DNA of 64,000 bases from Nakamurella alba (lineage in GTDB: Bacteria; Actinomycetota; Actinomycetes; Mycobacteriales; Nakamurellaceae), in assembly GCF_009707545.1 (NCBI RefSeq), contig NZ_WLYK01000002.1, forward strand, positions 248,001 through 312,000. Direction: 5' to 3'. The notes beneath the pieces are model-generated. The model was not told the DNA's origin and ran no database searches. It worked only from the letters and a program-made list of their open reading frames with translations. Of this stretch, positions 57,579 through 64,000 are shown piece by piece. A program made the position numbers and the translations under genes. Numbering within the stretch: position 1 is the stretch's first letter; the number at the start of each line of letters is the position of its first letter.

Positions 57579-57596
57579 GATCACAGTGCAGTGATC
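57579..57596. promoter_or_regulatory. Candidate operator palindrome in front of the ligase gene
   Basis: GATCAC-AGTGCA-GTGATC: perfect 6-bp arms around a central AGTGCA, eleven bases before the GAAGGAG-containing leader ends at ATG 57613. A site here would sit in the 5' UTR or just after the promoter; MarR and TetR-type repressors use sites of this size. Confidence 0.5.
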
Positions 57597-57612
57597 CCAC
57601 GAAGGAGAGCAG

Positions 57613-59208
57613 ATGAGCTTCCGCAGCCCGATGCCCGACGTCGAGATCCCCGACAAGTCCTTGTACGACTTCCTTTTCGAGGACCTGACAGGGAACGAGG
57701 AGACTGTCGCGCTGATCGACGGGCCGTCGGGGGCGGAGACCACCTACGCCGCCCTGCGAGCGCAGATCAACGCTCTGGCCGGCGGGCTGGCCGCCCGCGG
57801 CTTCGCGTCCGGCCAGGTGGCGGCGGTGCTGTGCCCGAACGTCCCGGCATTCGTGACCGTGTTCCACGGCATCCTGCGCGCGGGCGGCACCGCCACCACG
57901 GTCAATTCCCTCTATACCGCCCACGAGATCGCCGACCAGCTGAAGGACTCGAAGGCGGTGCTGCTGTTCACGCCGTCGATGTTCCTGCCGCAGGCGGAGG
58001 CGGCCGCGCAGGAGGCCGGGCTGGACGTCGCGAACATCGTGGTCATCGACGGGTCGGACACCGTGGCGCCGGAGCGGAGCAGCCTGCGGTCACTGCTGAC
58101 CAGCGGAGTGCCCGCGCCGGAGGTGAGCATCGACCCGGCCACGCACCTGGCCGTGCTGCCCTACTCCTCCGGCACCACCGGCCGGGCCAAGGGCGTGATG
58201 CTCACCCACCGGAACCTGGTGGCGAACCTCGCCCAGACCGCCGACTGCATCGGGGTCGGGCCGGCGGACAAGGTGCTCTGCGTGCTGCCGTTCTTCCACA
58301 TCTACGGGATGAACGTGCTGATGAACGGGGGTCTCCAGCACCGCGCCGCGCTGGTCACCATGCCGAAGTTCGACCTGCCGGAGTTCCTCCGGATCATCGC
58401 CGAGCGCCAGGCGAGCTACCTGTTCGTCGCCCCGCCGATCGCGGTGGCGCTGGCCAAGCATCCGCTGGTCGACCAGTACGACGTGTCGACGATCCGGATG
58501 ATCTTCTCCGGCGCCGCCCCGCTGGACGCCGATCTCGGGCACGCGGTGGAGCAGCGCCTGGGCTGCACCCTGCACCAGGGGTACGGGATGAGCGAGATGA
58601 GCCCGGTCAGCCACTGCATCCCGCAGAGCCGGGACGACATCCCGCTGGGCACGGTGGGTCTCACGATCCCGAACATGGAGTGCAAGCTGGTCGACCCGGC
58701 GACCGGCGAGGAGATCGGGGTGCCGGAGGCGGGCACCAGCGCACCCGGCGAGCTGTGGTGCAAGGGCCCGAACGTCATGGTGGGCTACTTCGGCAACGCC
58801 CAGGCCACCGGCGAGACCCTCGACGGGGACGGGTTCCTGCACACCGGTGACGTCGCCACGGTGTCGTCCGAGGGCTACGTGACGATCGTCGACCGGGTCA
58901 AGGAGCTCATCAAGTACAAGGGCTACCAGGTGCCGCCGGCCGAGCTGGAGGCCGTGCTGCTCGGGCACCCCGGGATCGCCGATGCGGCGGTGGTCGGGGT
59001 GATCGTCGACGGCGAGGAGATCCCGAAGGCGTTCGTGGTGCTGCAGGCCGGGGCCGAGCTGACCGCCGACGACGTGATGGCCTACGTCGCCGAGCAGGTC
59101 GCGCCGCACAAGAAGGTGCGCCAGGTGGAGTTCATCGACGTCGTCCCGAAGTCCTCGGCCGGGAAGATCCTGCGCCGACAGCTGCGGGCCGCGCCGGCCT
59201 CCGTCTGA
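57613..59208 (+). CDS. 4-coumarate/fatty acyl-CoA ligase-like AMP-forming enzyme
   Basis: 531 aa. ANL-superfamily motifs in order: LPYSSGTTGRAKGVMLTH (A3), FFHIYGMNVL, GYGMSEMSPVSH (A5), HTGDVATVSSEGYVTIVDRVKELIKYKGYQVPPAELE (A7-A8) and the catalytic lysine in SSAGKILRRQL (A10). It activates a carboxylic acid to its CoA thioester; the set of motifs is closest to 4-coumarate:CoA ligases but medium-chain acids are equally possible. GAAGGAG precedes ATG 57613. A MarR regulator gene follows about 100 nt later and may control it. Confidence 0.93.
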   Translation: MSFRSPMPDVEIPDKSLYDFLFEDLTGNEETVALIDGPSGAETTYAALRAQINALAGGLAARGFASGQVAAVLCPNVPAFVTVFHGILRAGGTATTVNSLYTAHEIADQLKDSKAVLLFTPSMFLPQAEAAAQEAGLDVANIVVIDGSDTVAPERSSLRSLLTSGVPAPEVSIDPATHLAVLPYSSGTTGRAKGVMLTHRNLVANLAQTADCIGVGPADKVLCVLPFFHIYGMNVLMNGGLQHRAALVTMPKFDLPEFLRIIAERQASYLFVAPPIAVALAKHPLVDQYDVSTIRMIFSGAAPLDADLGHAVEQRLGCTLHQGYGMSEMSPVSHCIPQSRDDIPLGTVGLTIPNMECKLVDPATGEEIGVPEAGTSAPGELWCKGPNVMVGYFGNAQATGETLDGDGFLHTGDVATVSSEGYVTIVDRVKELIKYKGYQVPPAELEAVLLGHPGIADAAVVGVIVDGEEIPKAFVVLQAGAELTADDVMAYVAEQVAPHKKVRQVEFIDVVPKSSAGKILRRQLRAAPASV

Positions 59209-59309
59209 CACCCGGGTCCGGCGGCGGACTGCGGCAGGCGTCGGCGCCGTCCGTATCGTGGGACCTCGGCGCAGGCGCACTGCGCCGGGCCTTCTCGGAA
59301 GGACGGGTG

Positions 59310-59744
59310 ATGGACGGACGTGCCGATGTCGGCGTGCTCTCCGCCCGGTTGCTCTTCGCCTTCCAGGACGAGATGTTCCGGCGGCTGGCCGAGCAGGGCC
59401 ATCCCGACCTGCGTCCGCGGCACGGTCTGGTACTGGCCCACCTGGATGCCGACGGCAGCCGGGCCAGTGAGCTGGCGGTCGGCAGCGGGCAACACAAGCA
59501 GGTGATCGGGACGACCGTCGACGAACTGGAACGCCTGGGTTACGTCGAGCGCCGCCCGGACCCCACCGACCGGCGGGCGAAACTGGTCGTGCCGACCGCG
59601 CGCGGGCTGGACCAGATGGCGCGGGCGCGCACGATCGTCGCCGATCTCGAGTCCCACTACCGCGATGCCGTCGGGACCGACCGGTTCGACGACTTCATCG
59701 CGGCCTTCTCCGCGGTCGTGGCTGTCGCCACCGCAGAGCGCTGA
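59310..59744 (+). CDS. MarR-family regulator
   Basis: 144 aa from ATG 59310 (GTG 59307 is one codon upstream; GGAAGGA fits the ATG better). The winged helix is present: LRPRHGLVLAHLDADGSRASELAVGSGQHKQVIGTTVDELERLGYVERRPDPTDRRAKLVV, which includes the DRRAK wing motif. It is downstream of the ligase and the palindrome in front of that gene is a possible target. A TATCGT -10 box lies about 55 nt upstream of the start, so it also has its own promoter. Confidence 0.9.
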   Translation: MDGRADVGVLSARLLFAFQDEMFRRLAEQGHPDLRPRHGLVLAHLDADGSRASELAVGSGQHKQVIGTTVDELERLGYVERRPDPTDRRAKLVVPTARGLDQMARARTIVADLESHYRDAVGTDRFDDFIAAFSAVVAVATAER

Positions 59745-59829
59745 CGGGCGAGGCCGACCGGCGACAACGGTCGGGCAGGACGAGAGTCGTTGCGCCGCTG
59801 ACGCCTGCGCTTCGGATCGGCGCTTCGGA

Positions 59830-60126
59830 TCAGCGCACCGGATCGACGAGCACGCCCTCGTCCGCCGACACCAGCCCAGCGATCGCGCCGAAGAACGCCG
59901 CGATCCCGGGCAGGTTCGCGCCCTTCGCCCGTAATGCCGCGAAGTCCTCGCTGCTGCGCCATTCCACGATGTCCAGCCACTGGTCATCGGGCAGCTCGAC
60001 CAGCGTGGCCCCGAGATACCCGGCGCGGTCCTGCTCGAAGTCCCGCAGCATCCCGGGGCGGGCGTCCAGCAGTTCCTGCCGGCGCCCCGGCTCGATCCGG
60101 AAACGGGTGAGTTCGACGACGGTCAT
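59830..60126 (-). CDS. Antibiotic biosynthesis monooxygenase (ABM)-domain protein
   Basis: 98 aa, a single ABM/dimeric alpha-beta barrel domain: VVELTRFRIEPGRRQELLDARPGML, then GYLGATLVELPDDQWLDIVEWRSSEDFAAL. The family includes quinone-forming monooxygenases, heme oxygenases and proteins of unknown activity, so the reaction cannot be assigned. The region upstream of its start is unusually A/T-rich and contains a TAGTCACTA palindrome, suggesting it is regulated. Confidence 0.85.
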   Translation of the reverse strand: MTVVELTRFRIEPGRRQELLDARPGMLRDFEQDRAGYLGATLVELPDDQWLDIVEWRSSEDFAALRAKGANLPGIAAFFGAIAGLVSADEGVLVDPVR

Positions 60127-60154
60127 CTGGCCCTCTTTCGGTCACCGACCATGA

Positions 60155-60163
60155 TAGTCACTA
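60155..60163. promoter_or_regulatory. Candidate operator TAGTCACTA for the ABM gene
   Basis: A perfect 9-bp palindrome with the wider near-symmetry GATAGTCACTAATC, 28 bp upstream of the ABM start, in the most A/T-rich short stretch of this region. Typical of MarR/HxlR-type sites, but single and unproven. Confidence 0.35.
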
Positions 60164-60199
60164 ATCTTGACCATTTCTACCCTGCGGTGCCGGTCAGGG

Positions 60200-60283
60200 G
60201 TTGCAGGGGCGAACTCGGCGACTCCTGCCCCACCCGTCCCATTTCATGCCTGACATGCCATGCGGGCGAACATGATCCACGCG
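60200..60283. repeat. Intergenic repeat, subtype B copy 2
   Basis: 84 bp beginning GTTGCAGGGGCGAACTCGG, with core CGACTCCTGCCCCACC and CGTCCCATT, and ending GATCCACGCG. Same length as copy B1 at 24555-24638 and about 80% identical by eye. It lies between the icd terminator and the ABM gene. Confidence 0.65.
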
Positions 60284-60312
60284 ATGACGGGAGATGGGGG
60301 CAGAAACGAGAA

Positions 60313-60365
60313 GCGTCCGTGGTGGTGACCACCCGTCGACGACGGGCGGCCACCACCACGGACGC
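60313..60365 (-). terminator. Nested hairpin terminator downstream of icd
   Basis: GCGTCCGTGGTGGTG (60313-60327) pairs perfectly with CACCACCACGGACGC (60351-60365), and inside CCCGTC pairs with GACGGG around GAC. It starts 24 nt after the icd stop on the minus strand. Confidence 0.85.
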
Positions 60366-60388
60366 AAGGGTCTCGCGGGTCCTGCGGA

Positions 60389-61603
60389 TCAGGCCAGGCG
60401 GGCCTTCAGGTTGGTGTCCAGCGCGTCGAGGAAGTCCTCGGTGGTCTGCCACTCCTGGTCCGGGCCGACGAGCATGGCCAGGTCCTTGGTCATCTTGCCG
60501 CTCTCGACGGTCTTGATGATGACGTCCTCGAGGGTCTCGGCGAAACCGGTGACCTCCGGCAGCGAGTCGAGCTTGCCGCGGTGCTTCAGACCACCCGTCC
60601 ACGCGTAGATCGACGCGATCGGGTTGGTGGAAGTCGGCTTGCCCGCCTGGTGCTGGCGGTAGTGCCGGGTCACGGTGCCGTGCGCCGCCTCGGCCTCGAC
60701 GACCGATCCGTCCGGGGTGGTCAGCACCGAGGTCATCAGGCCGAGCGAGCCGAAACCCTGTGCCACGGTGTCGGACTGGACGTCACCGTCGTAGTTCTTG
60801 CACGCCCAGACGTAGCCGCCCTCCCATTTCAGCGACGCGGCGACCATGTCGTCGATCAGCCGGTGCTCGTAGGTCAGGCCGGCCGCGGCGTACTGGTCGG
60901 CGAACTCGGCGTCGAAGATCTCCTGGAACAGATCCTTGAACCGGCCGTCGTAGGCCTTGAGGATCGTGTTCTTGGTGGACAGGTACACCGGGTAGTTCCG
61001 GGCCAGGCCGTAGTTCAGCGAGGCGCGGGCGAAGTCCTTGATCGAGCTGTCCAGGTTGTACATCGACAGCGAGACGCCGGCGCCCGGCGCCTGGAAGACC
61101 TCGTGCTCGATCGGCGCGGAGCCGTCCGACGGGGTGAAGGTGACGGTCAGCGTGCCGGCCCCGGGGAACTTGAAATCCGTTGCGCGGTACTGGTCGCCGT
61201 AGGCGTGACGGCCGACGATGATCGGCTTCGTCCAACCCGGCACCAGCCGCGGGATGTTGGAGATGATGATCGGCTCGCGGAAGATCACGCCGCCGAGGAT
61301 GTTGCGGATGGTGCCGTTGGGCGAGCGCCACATCTTCTTCAGGCCGAACTCCTCGACCCGCGCCTCGTCCGGGGTGATCGTCGCGCACTTGACGCCGACA
61401 CCGTGCTTCTTGATCGCATTGGCGGCGTCGACCGTGATCTGGTCCTCCGTCGCGTCCCGGCTCTCGATCCCCAGGTCGTAGTACTCCAGGTTCACGTCGA
61501 GGTACGGCAGGATCAGCTTGTCCTTGATGAACTGCCAGATGATCCTGGTCATCTCGTCGCCGTCGAGTTCGACGACGGTCCCGGTCACCTTGATCTTCGT
61601 CAT
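60389..61603 (-). CDS. icd: NADP-dependent isocitrate dehydrogenase
   Basis: 404 aa, the eukaryote-like homodimeric class II type (as Icd1 of M. tuberculosis), not the E. coli type. It converts isocitrate to 2-oxoglutarate in the TCA cycle. Characteristic segments are [67 protein letters not shown] (metal aspartates) and [34 protein letters not shown] 61603 begins [18 protein letters not shown]; the upstream in-frame ATG at 61654 is not supported. It supplies the NADPH-forming TCA step next to succinate dehydrogenase further left. Confidence 0.96.
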   Translation of the reverse strand: MTKIKVTGTVVELDGDEMTRIIWQFIKDKLILPYLDVNLEYYDLGIESRDATEDQITVDAANAIKKHGVGVKCATITPDEARVEEFGLKKMWRSPNGTIRNILGGVIFREPIIISNIPRLVPGWTKPIIVGRHAYGDQYRATDFKFPGAGTLTVTFTPSDGSAPIEHEVFQAPGAGVSLSMYNLDSSIKDFARASLNYGLARNYPVYLSTKNTILKAYDGRFKDLFQEIFDAEFADQYAAAGLTYEHRLIDDMVAASLKWEGGYVWACKNYDGDVQSDTVAQGFGSLGLMTSVLTTPDGSVVEAEAAHGTVTRHYRQHQAGKPTSTNPIASIYAWTGGLKHRGKLDSLPEVTGFAETLEDVIIKTVESGKMTKDLAMLVGPDQEWQTTEDFLDALDTNLKARLA

Positions 61604-61993
61604 GGTCGGTCGGTGCGCCTTTCGGAGAAGTCGTGCGTCTGTGCAGCCCTGCACTGCCTGTACCGCCGGTGGTGCTGTCTCGCGCTGCAGCGGACCGCCG
61701 GCGGGCGGCCGTTGCCTGCCGGGCCCGGGTCGACGACCGGAGTCCAGCAGTACAAGCGTACTGCTGGACGCGGAGCGCTGCCGCCCGGCCCGGGTGCGTG
61801 CCCGGTCACCCTACGGCCGCACCGTCCCCGCGGATGCCCCGTTCCGCCCGGTCAGGGCGGTCGCGAGGGCACCGGCACCCGCCTGTAGATTCGGCCGATC
61901 ACTCCCGGCCCCACGCCGCGACAGCGGTCGGGAGCGCACATGCAACGACCGACCCGGGCGACGGCGTCCGGGCTGACAGGCGGAGGGACCAGG
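61604..61993. other. Divergent spacer icd / MarR
   Basis: 390 bp. It contains a perfect 12-bp-arm inverted repeat (61742-61769), GC-rich runs, and a TAGATT -10 box at 61886-61891 that could serve the MarR gene. No gene is seen; an in-frame ATG at 61940 upstream of the MarR start lacks a ribosome binding site. Confidence 0.45.
61742..61769. promoter_or_regulatory. Perfect inverted repeat in the icd-MarR spacer
   Basis: GTCCAGCAGTAC (61742-61753), loop AAGC, GTACTGCTGGAC (61758-61769). It is about 140 bp from the icd start and 225 bp from the MarR start, and could be an operator, an attenuator hairpin in the icd leader, or both. Confidence 0.5.
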
Positions 61994-62470
61994 ATGCCCG
62001 GCACACCCCGGATCGAGCCGGGAAAGATGACCGCCTGGGCGGCGTTCCTGCATGCCAACGCGCATGTGCTGCGGCGGCTCTCGGCCGAGCTGGAGGCCGC
62101 CGACCAGGTCCCGATGACCACCTACGACATCCTGGTCCAGCTCTCCGAGGCCGGCGGGTCGCTGCGGCTGCGGGACCTGCTGGACCGGCTCGTCGTGGTG
62201 TCCCAGCCCGGCCTGTCCCGGCGGGTGGAGCGGCTGGCCGCCGCCGGCCTGGTGGAGCGGCGTCCTGATCCCGAGGACGGTCGGGGTGTGATCGTCCGGC
62301 TCAGCCGCGCCGGGCGGGCCACCCTGCGGTCGGCCGCCGCGGTGCACATGACCGGCATCGCCCGCGAGTTCGCCGACCGGGTCAGCGACGAGGAGGCTGC
62401 GGTGTTCGCGCGGGTCTGCGCCCGATTGTCGGTCCCGCCCGGGCAGGAGGCCGCGCCGCCGGCGGTGTGA
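61994..62470 (+). CDS. MarR-family regulator
   Basis: 158 aa from ATG 61994 with GGAGGG six bases upstream. The winged helix reads MTTYDILVQLSEAGGSLRLRDLLDRLVVVSQPGLSRRVERLAAAGLVERRPDPEDGRGVIVRLSRAGR, with the DGRG wing typical of MarR. It is divergent from icd; the inverted repeat between them is a candidate binding site. The next gene, an MDMPI-fold protein, starts about 175 nt downstream and may be unrelated. Confidence 0.9.
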   Translation: MPGTPRIEPGKMTAWAAFLHANAHVLRRLSAELEAADQVPMTTYDILVQLSEAGGSLRLRDLLDRLVVVSQPGLSRRVERLAAAGLVERRPDPEDGRGVIVRLSRAGRATLRSAAAVHMTGIAREFADRVSDEEAAVFARVCARLSVPPGQEAAPPAV

Positions 62471-62646
62471 CCGACCGCCGTCGTCGCGTGGCCGGGCCGT
62501 GGTCCGGGGAGTCGCGCGGACCGTCCTGCCGCGCAGCGGGGTGAAAGACACCCGCGACCGCACGGGAGCTGCCGCCGTCGGACAAGATGGAGGGACGAGC
62601 GGGGGCCGGTGCTCCTCGTCCGACCTGCCCGACCGAAAGGCTGACG

Positions 62647-63342
62647 GTGCTGCAGTCCGACCTGATCTACCTCGCCCAGTTCGAGGCGCTGTCGGTCTGG
62701 CTGGATGCGCTCGAACCGGGCGATCTGGAGCAGCCGAGCTCGCTGCCCGGCTGGTCCGTCGGCGAGCTGATCGCCCACCTGTGCGGGACCGCGGGGTCGA
62801 TCTCCGCGCTCCGGCCGGTCGACATCCACGACGGCACAGAGCCTCTCACCGTGTCCGAGTACGTCGCGGGGTACCGGGCGTCGGCCGAGGACATCGCGGA
62901 CCTGGCGCGGCAGATCGCCCAGGAGGAGTCCCTGCAGCCCGGTGTCGACATCCGCAAGACCCTGCACACCGCCCACCAGCAGGCCGTCGCCGCACTCGAC
63001 CGGCTCGGCGGCGCGGATCTGGTCGTGGCCACCCGGCGGGGTCCGATGCTGTTGTCCTCGTTCCTGGACACCCGCGTGCTCGAGCTCGTGGTGCACTCGC
63101 TGGACCTGCACCGGTCGCTGCCCGGGCATCCCGCCCCACCGGTGCTGTCCTCCGCCTGGAGCCGGGTCCTCACCCTGCTCCGGGAGCTGCTCACCGAGCG
63201 CGCCGACGACCCGGCCGCGGCACTGGCCGCGGCATCGACCATGAGCCGGGACGAGTTCGTGGCGGCCGCCACCGGGCGCGCCGGGGACGACCCGACCGAC
63301 GACCGGCCGCTGGCACTGACCGCGCTGCTGCCCCTGCTCTGA
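62647..63342 (+). CDS. Mycothiol-dependent maleylpyruvate isomerase-fold (DinB-like) protein
   Basis: 231 aa from GTG 62647, just after GAAAGGCTGAC. It follows the actinobacterial maleylpyruvate isomerase N-domain pattern: SALEPGDLEQPSSLPGWSVGELIAHLCG, with the metal-ligand histidine in GWSVGELIAHL, and later TRVLELVVHSLDLHRSLPG with further histidines. The family binds a divalent metal and often mycothiol; many members have unknown reactions. The stop codon begins an unusual 15-bp repeat array. Confidence 0.82.
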   Translation: MLQSDLIYLAQFEALSVWLDALEPGDLEQPSSLPGWSVGELIAHLCGTAGSISALRPVDIHDGTEPLTVSEYVAGYRASAEDIADLARQIAQEESLQPGVDIRKTLHTAHQQAVAALDRLGGADLVVATRRGPMLLSSFLDTRVLELVVHSLDLHRSLPGHPAPPVLSSAWSRVLTLLRELLTERADDPAAALAAASTMSRDEFVAAATGRAGDDPTDDRPLALTALLPLL

Positions 63343-63447
63343 CGATTCCTGCTCTGACGTTCCCTGCTCTGACGTTCCTTGCTCTGACGTTCCTTGCTCT
63401 GAACGTTCCATGCTCTGAACGTTCCTTGCTCTGAATGTTCCTTGCTC
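63333..63447. repeat. 15-16-bp tandem repeat carrying a gene's terminal codons and stop
   Basis: Seven units of (C)CTGCTCTGACGTTC type plus a partial eighth. The first unit contains the last codons and stop of the upstream gene (CTG CTC TGA), so each later unit repeats the stop region. Units drift from TGACGTTC to TGAACGTTC along the array. It ends at the stop codon of the DUF3017 gene. Confidence 0.88.
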
Positions 63448-63709
63448 AGGGACGGGCCACCAGGAAGGTCATCAGCGCGGCCAGCGCCAGCGCGAAGACG
63501 ACGTCGAAGGTCTTGCTGCGGATGGCCAGCACCCCGATCAGCTGCTCCGGCAGGACCAGCCGGAAGACCGCGGCCAACGCGGCGGCGCCGCCCAGGGTGG
63601 CGGCCCCGCGCCGCCAGTGATCGGTGGCGATCAGGGCGAGTCCGGCGGCGACGGCGAGCAGTACCAGGGTGATCGGCACCGCCCGCAGCAGGCGGCGGTC
63701 GGTGGTCAC
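63446..63709 (-). CDS. DUF3017 membrane protein
   Basis: 87 aa with a GTG start at 63709. Three hydrophobic segments (VPITLVLLAVAAGLALIA, GGAAALAAVFRLVLPEQLIGVLAI, FDVVFALALAALMTFLVA) with the conserved R.LLP..L.GLLAVRSR-like block (FRLVLPEQLIGVLAIRSKTFDV). This is the DUF3017 family, which in actinobacteria lies directly after folD as here (16 nt). Function unknown. Confidence 0.88.
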   Translation of the reverse strand: MTTDRRLLRAVPITLVLLAVAAGLALIATDHWRRGAATLGGAAALAAVFRLVLPEQLIGVLAIRSKTFDVVFALALAALMTFLVARP

Positions 63710-63725
63710 CGGATCACCGGGCCGG

Positions 63726-64000
63726 TCATTCGAGGGCCCCGGCGGCCCGGGCGGCGCGTTCTGCGGCCGCGACCACGTTGCTCAGCAGCATGGCCCGGGT
63801 CATCGGCCCGACGCCGCCGGGGTTCGGCGCGACGAATCCGGCGACCTGTGCCACGTCGGCGGCAACGTCACCGGCGATGCGGCCGTCGACCCGGCTGACG
63901 CCCACGTCGAGCACCGCCGCCCCTGGCTTGACCATGTCGGCGGTGACCAGGTCCGGCCGGCCGGCCGCGGCGATCACGATGTCGGCCCGGCGCACCTCGG
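63726..64000 (-). CDS. folD: Methylenetetrahydrofolate dehydrogenase/cyclohydrolase, C-terminal part
   Basis: Incomplete at its 5' end, which lies beyond base 64000. The visible about 90 residues hold the FolD signatures [32 protein letters not shown] and [23 protein letters not shown]. It interconverts methylene-, methenyl- and formyl-tetrahydrofolate. It is followed on the same strand by DUF3017, a known neighbour. Confidence 0.96.
   Translation of the reverse strand, partial: EVRRADIVIAAAGRPDLVTADMVKPGAAVLDVGVSRVDGRIAGDVAADVAQVAGFVAPNPGGVGPMTRAMLLSNVVAAAERAARAAGALE

Larger units (their letters stand above)
57137..57612. other. Repeat-bearing spacer upstream of the ligase gene
   Basis: 476 bp between the divergent xthA and ligase starts. 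It holds three long direct repeats (57349-57569), a partial fourth at about 57303-57348, and a palindrome at 57579-57596. No gene is credible here. Confidence 0.5.

Noticed and set aside
61940..61993. An upstream start for the second MarR gene
   Set aside because: ATG 61940 has no ribosome binding site and would add 18 unconserved residues; ATG 61994 follows GGAGGG at correct spacing.

Overview
The window is chromosomal DNA from a high-GC (about 70% by eye) actinobacterium. The evidence is dense GTG/ATG genes with 1-4 nt stop/start overlaps, TANNNT -10 boxes (several only 6-7 nt before the start codon, implying leaderless mRNAs), a mycothiol-dependent formaldehyde dehydrogenase, a mycothiol-type maleylpyruvate isomerase-fold protein, and gene content in the order I remember from the Mycobacterium tuberculosis Rv3308-Rv3356 region (pmmB, upp, an Rv3311-like gene, add, deoA, cdd, sdhCDAB, a BrkB-like gene, trpS, icd1, DUF3017, folD). 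The accessory genes between these landmarks are not mycobacterial in arrangement. A Nakamurella/Frankineae-type organism is plausible, but the genus cannot be fixed from sequence alone.

Layout. 1-5.6 kb: phosphomannomutase tail, META lipoprotein, upp, deoC, and an aldehyde dehydrogenase followed by a catalytically empty ALDH-like partner. 5.7-10.6 kb: DUF6636-type lipoprotein, fprA, an unknown gene, mscR and a DUF5302 protein. 10.8-13.5 kb: an aminobutyraldehyde dehydrogenase and a gabT that appears to lack about 22 residues of its PLP-binding region. 13.7-20.7 kb: Rv3311-like protein, AbiEi/nuclease-like protein, add, a DrrAB-type ABC exporter and deoA. 21-27.6 kb: P450, deoD-type phosphorylase, creatininase-fold amidase, hydrolases, an MTA/SAH-deaminase-like amidohydrolase and a methyltransferase. 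27.6-34.9 kb: a minus-strand nucleoside uptake and deamination operon (BMP lipoprotein, ATPase, two permeases, cdd, amidohydrolase). 35.5-39.0 kb: sdhCDAB. 39.0-41 kb: two paralogous secreted proteins. 41-49 kb: VOC protein, TetR/MFS pair, PLP sulfur-amino-acid enzyme, BrkB-like protein, trpS and a CNNM/CorC-like membrane protein. 49.1-55.0 kb: a subtilisin-like protease divergent from a TPR-CHAT protease, an ECF-type sigma factor and a small beta-rich protein. 55.2-64 kb: LacI regulator, exonuclease III, an acyl-CoA/coumarate ligase, two MarR regulators, a small monooxygenase, icd, an MDMPI-fold protein, DUF3017 and the end of folD.

Two physiological themes stand out. First, nucleoside salvage: upp, deoC, add, deoA, deoD and cdd plus a BMP-family ABC importer are gathered in about 35 kb, with an ALDH pair able to oxidise the acetaldehyde released by DeoC. 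Second, a four-gene protease/sigma module (S8, TPR-CHAT, sigma, beta-rich protein) has all catalytic residues intact and no assigned function; it is the best candidate here for an undescribed regulated system.

The non-coding DNA is rich in repeats. There is a five-copy palindromic intergenic family, two adjacent 17-bp arrays upstream of the LacI gene, a 68-80-bp triplicate upstream of the ligase, a 15-bp array that repeats the end and stop codon of a gene, two 7-bp arrays, and an 18-bp array coding AYLGNP repeats inside the S8 protease. No tRNA, rRNA, insertion sequence, prophage or CRISPR array was seen.
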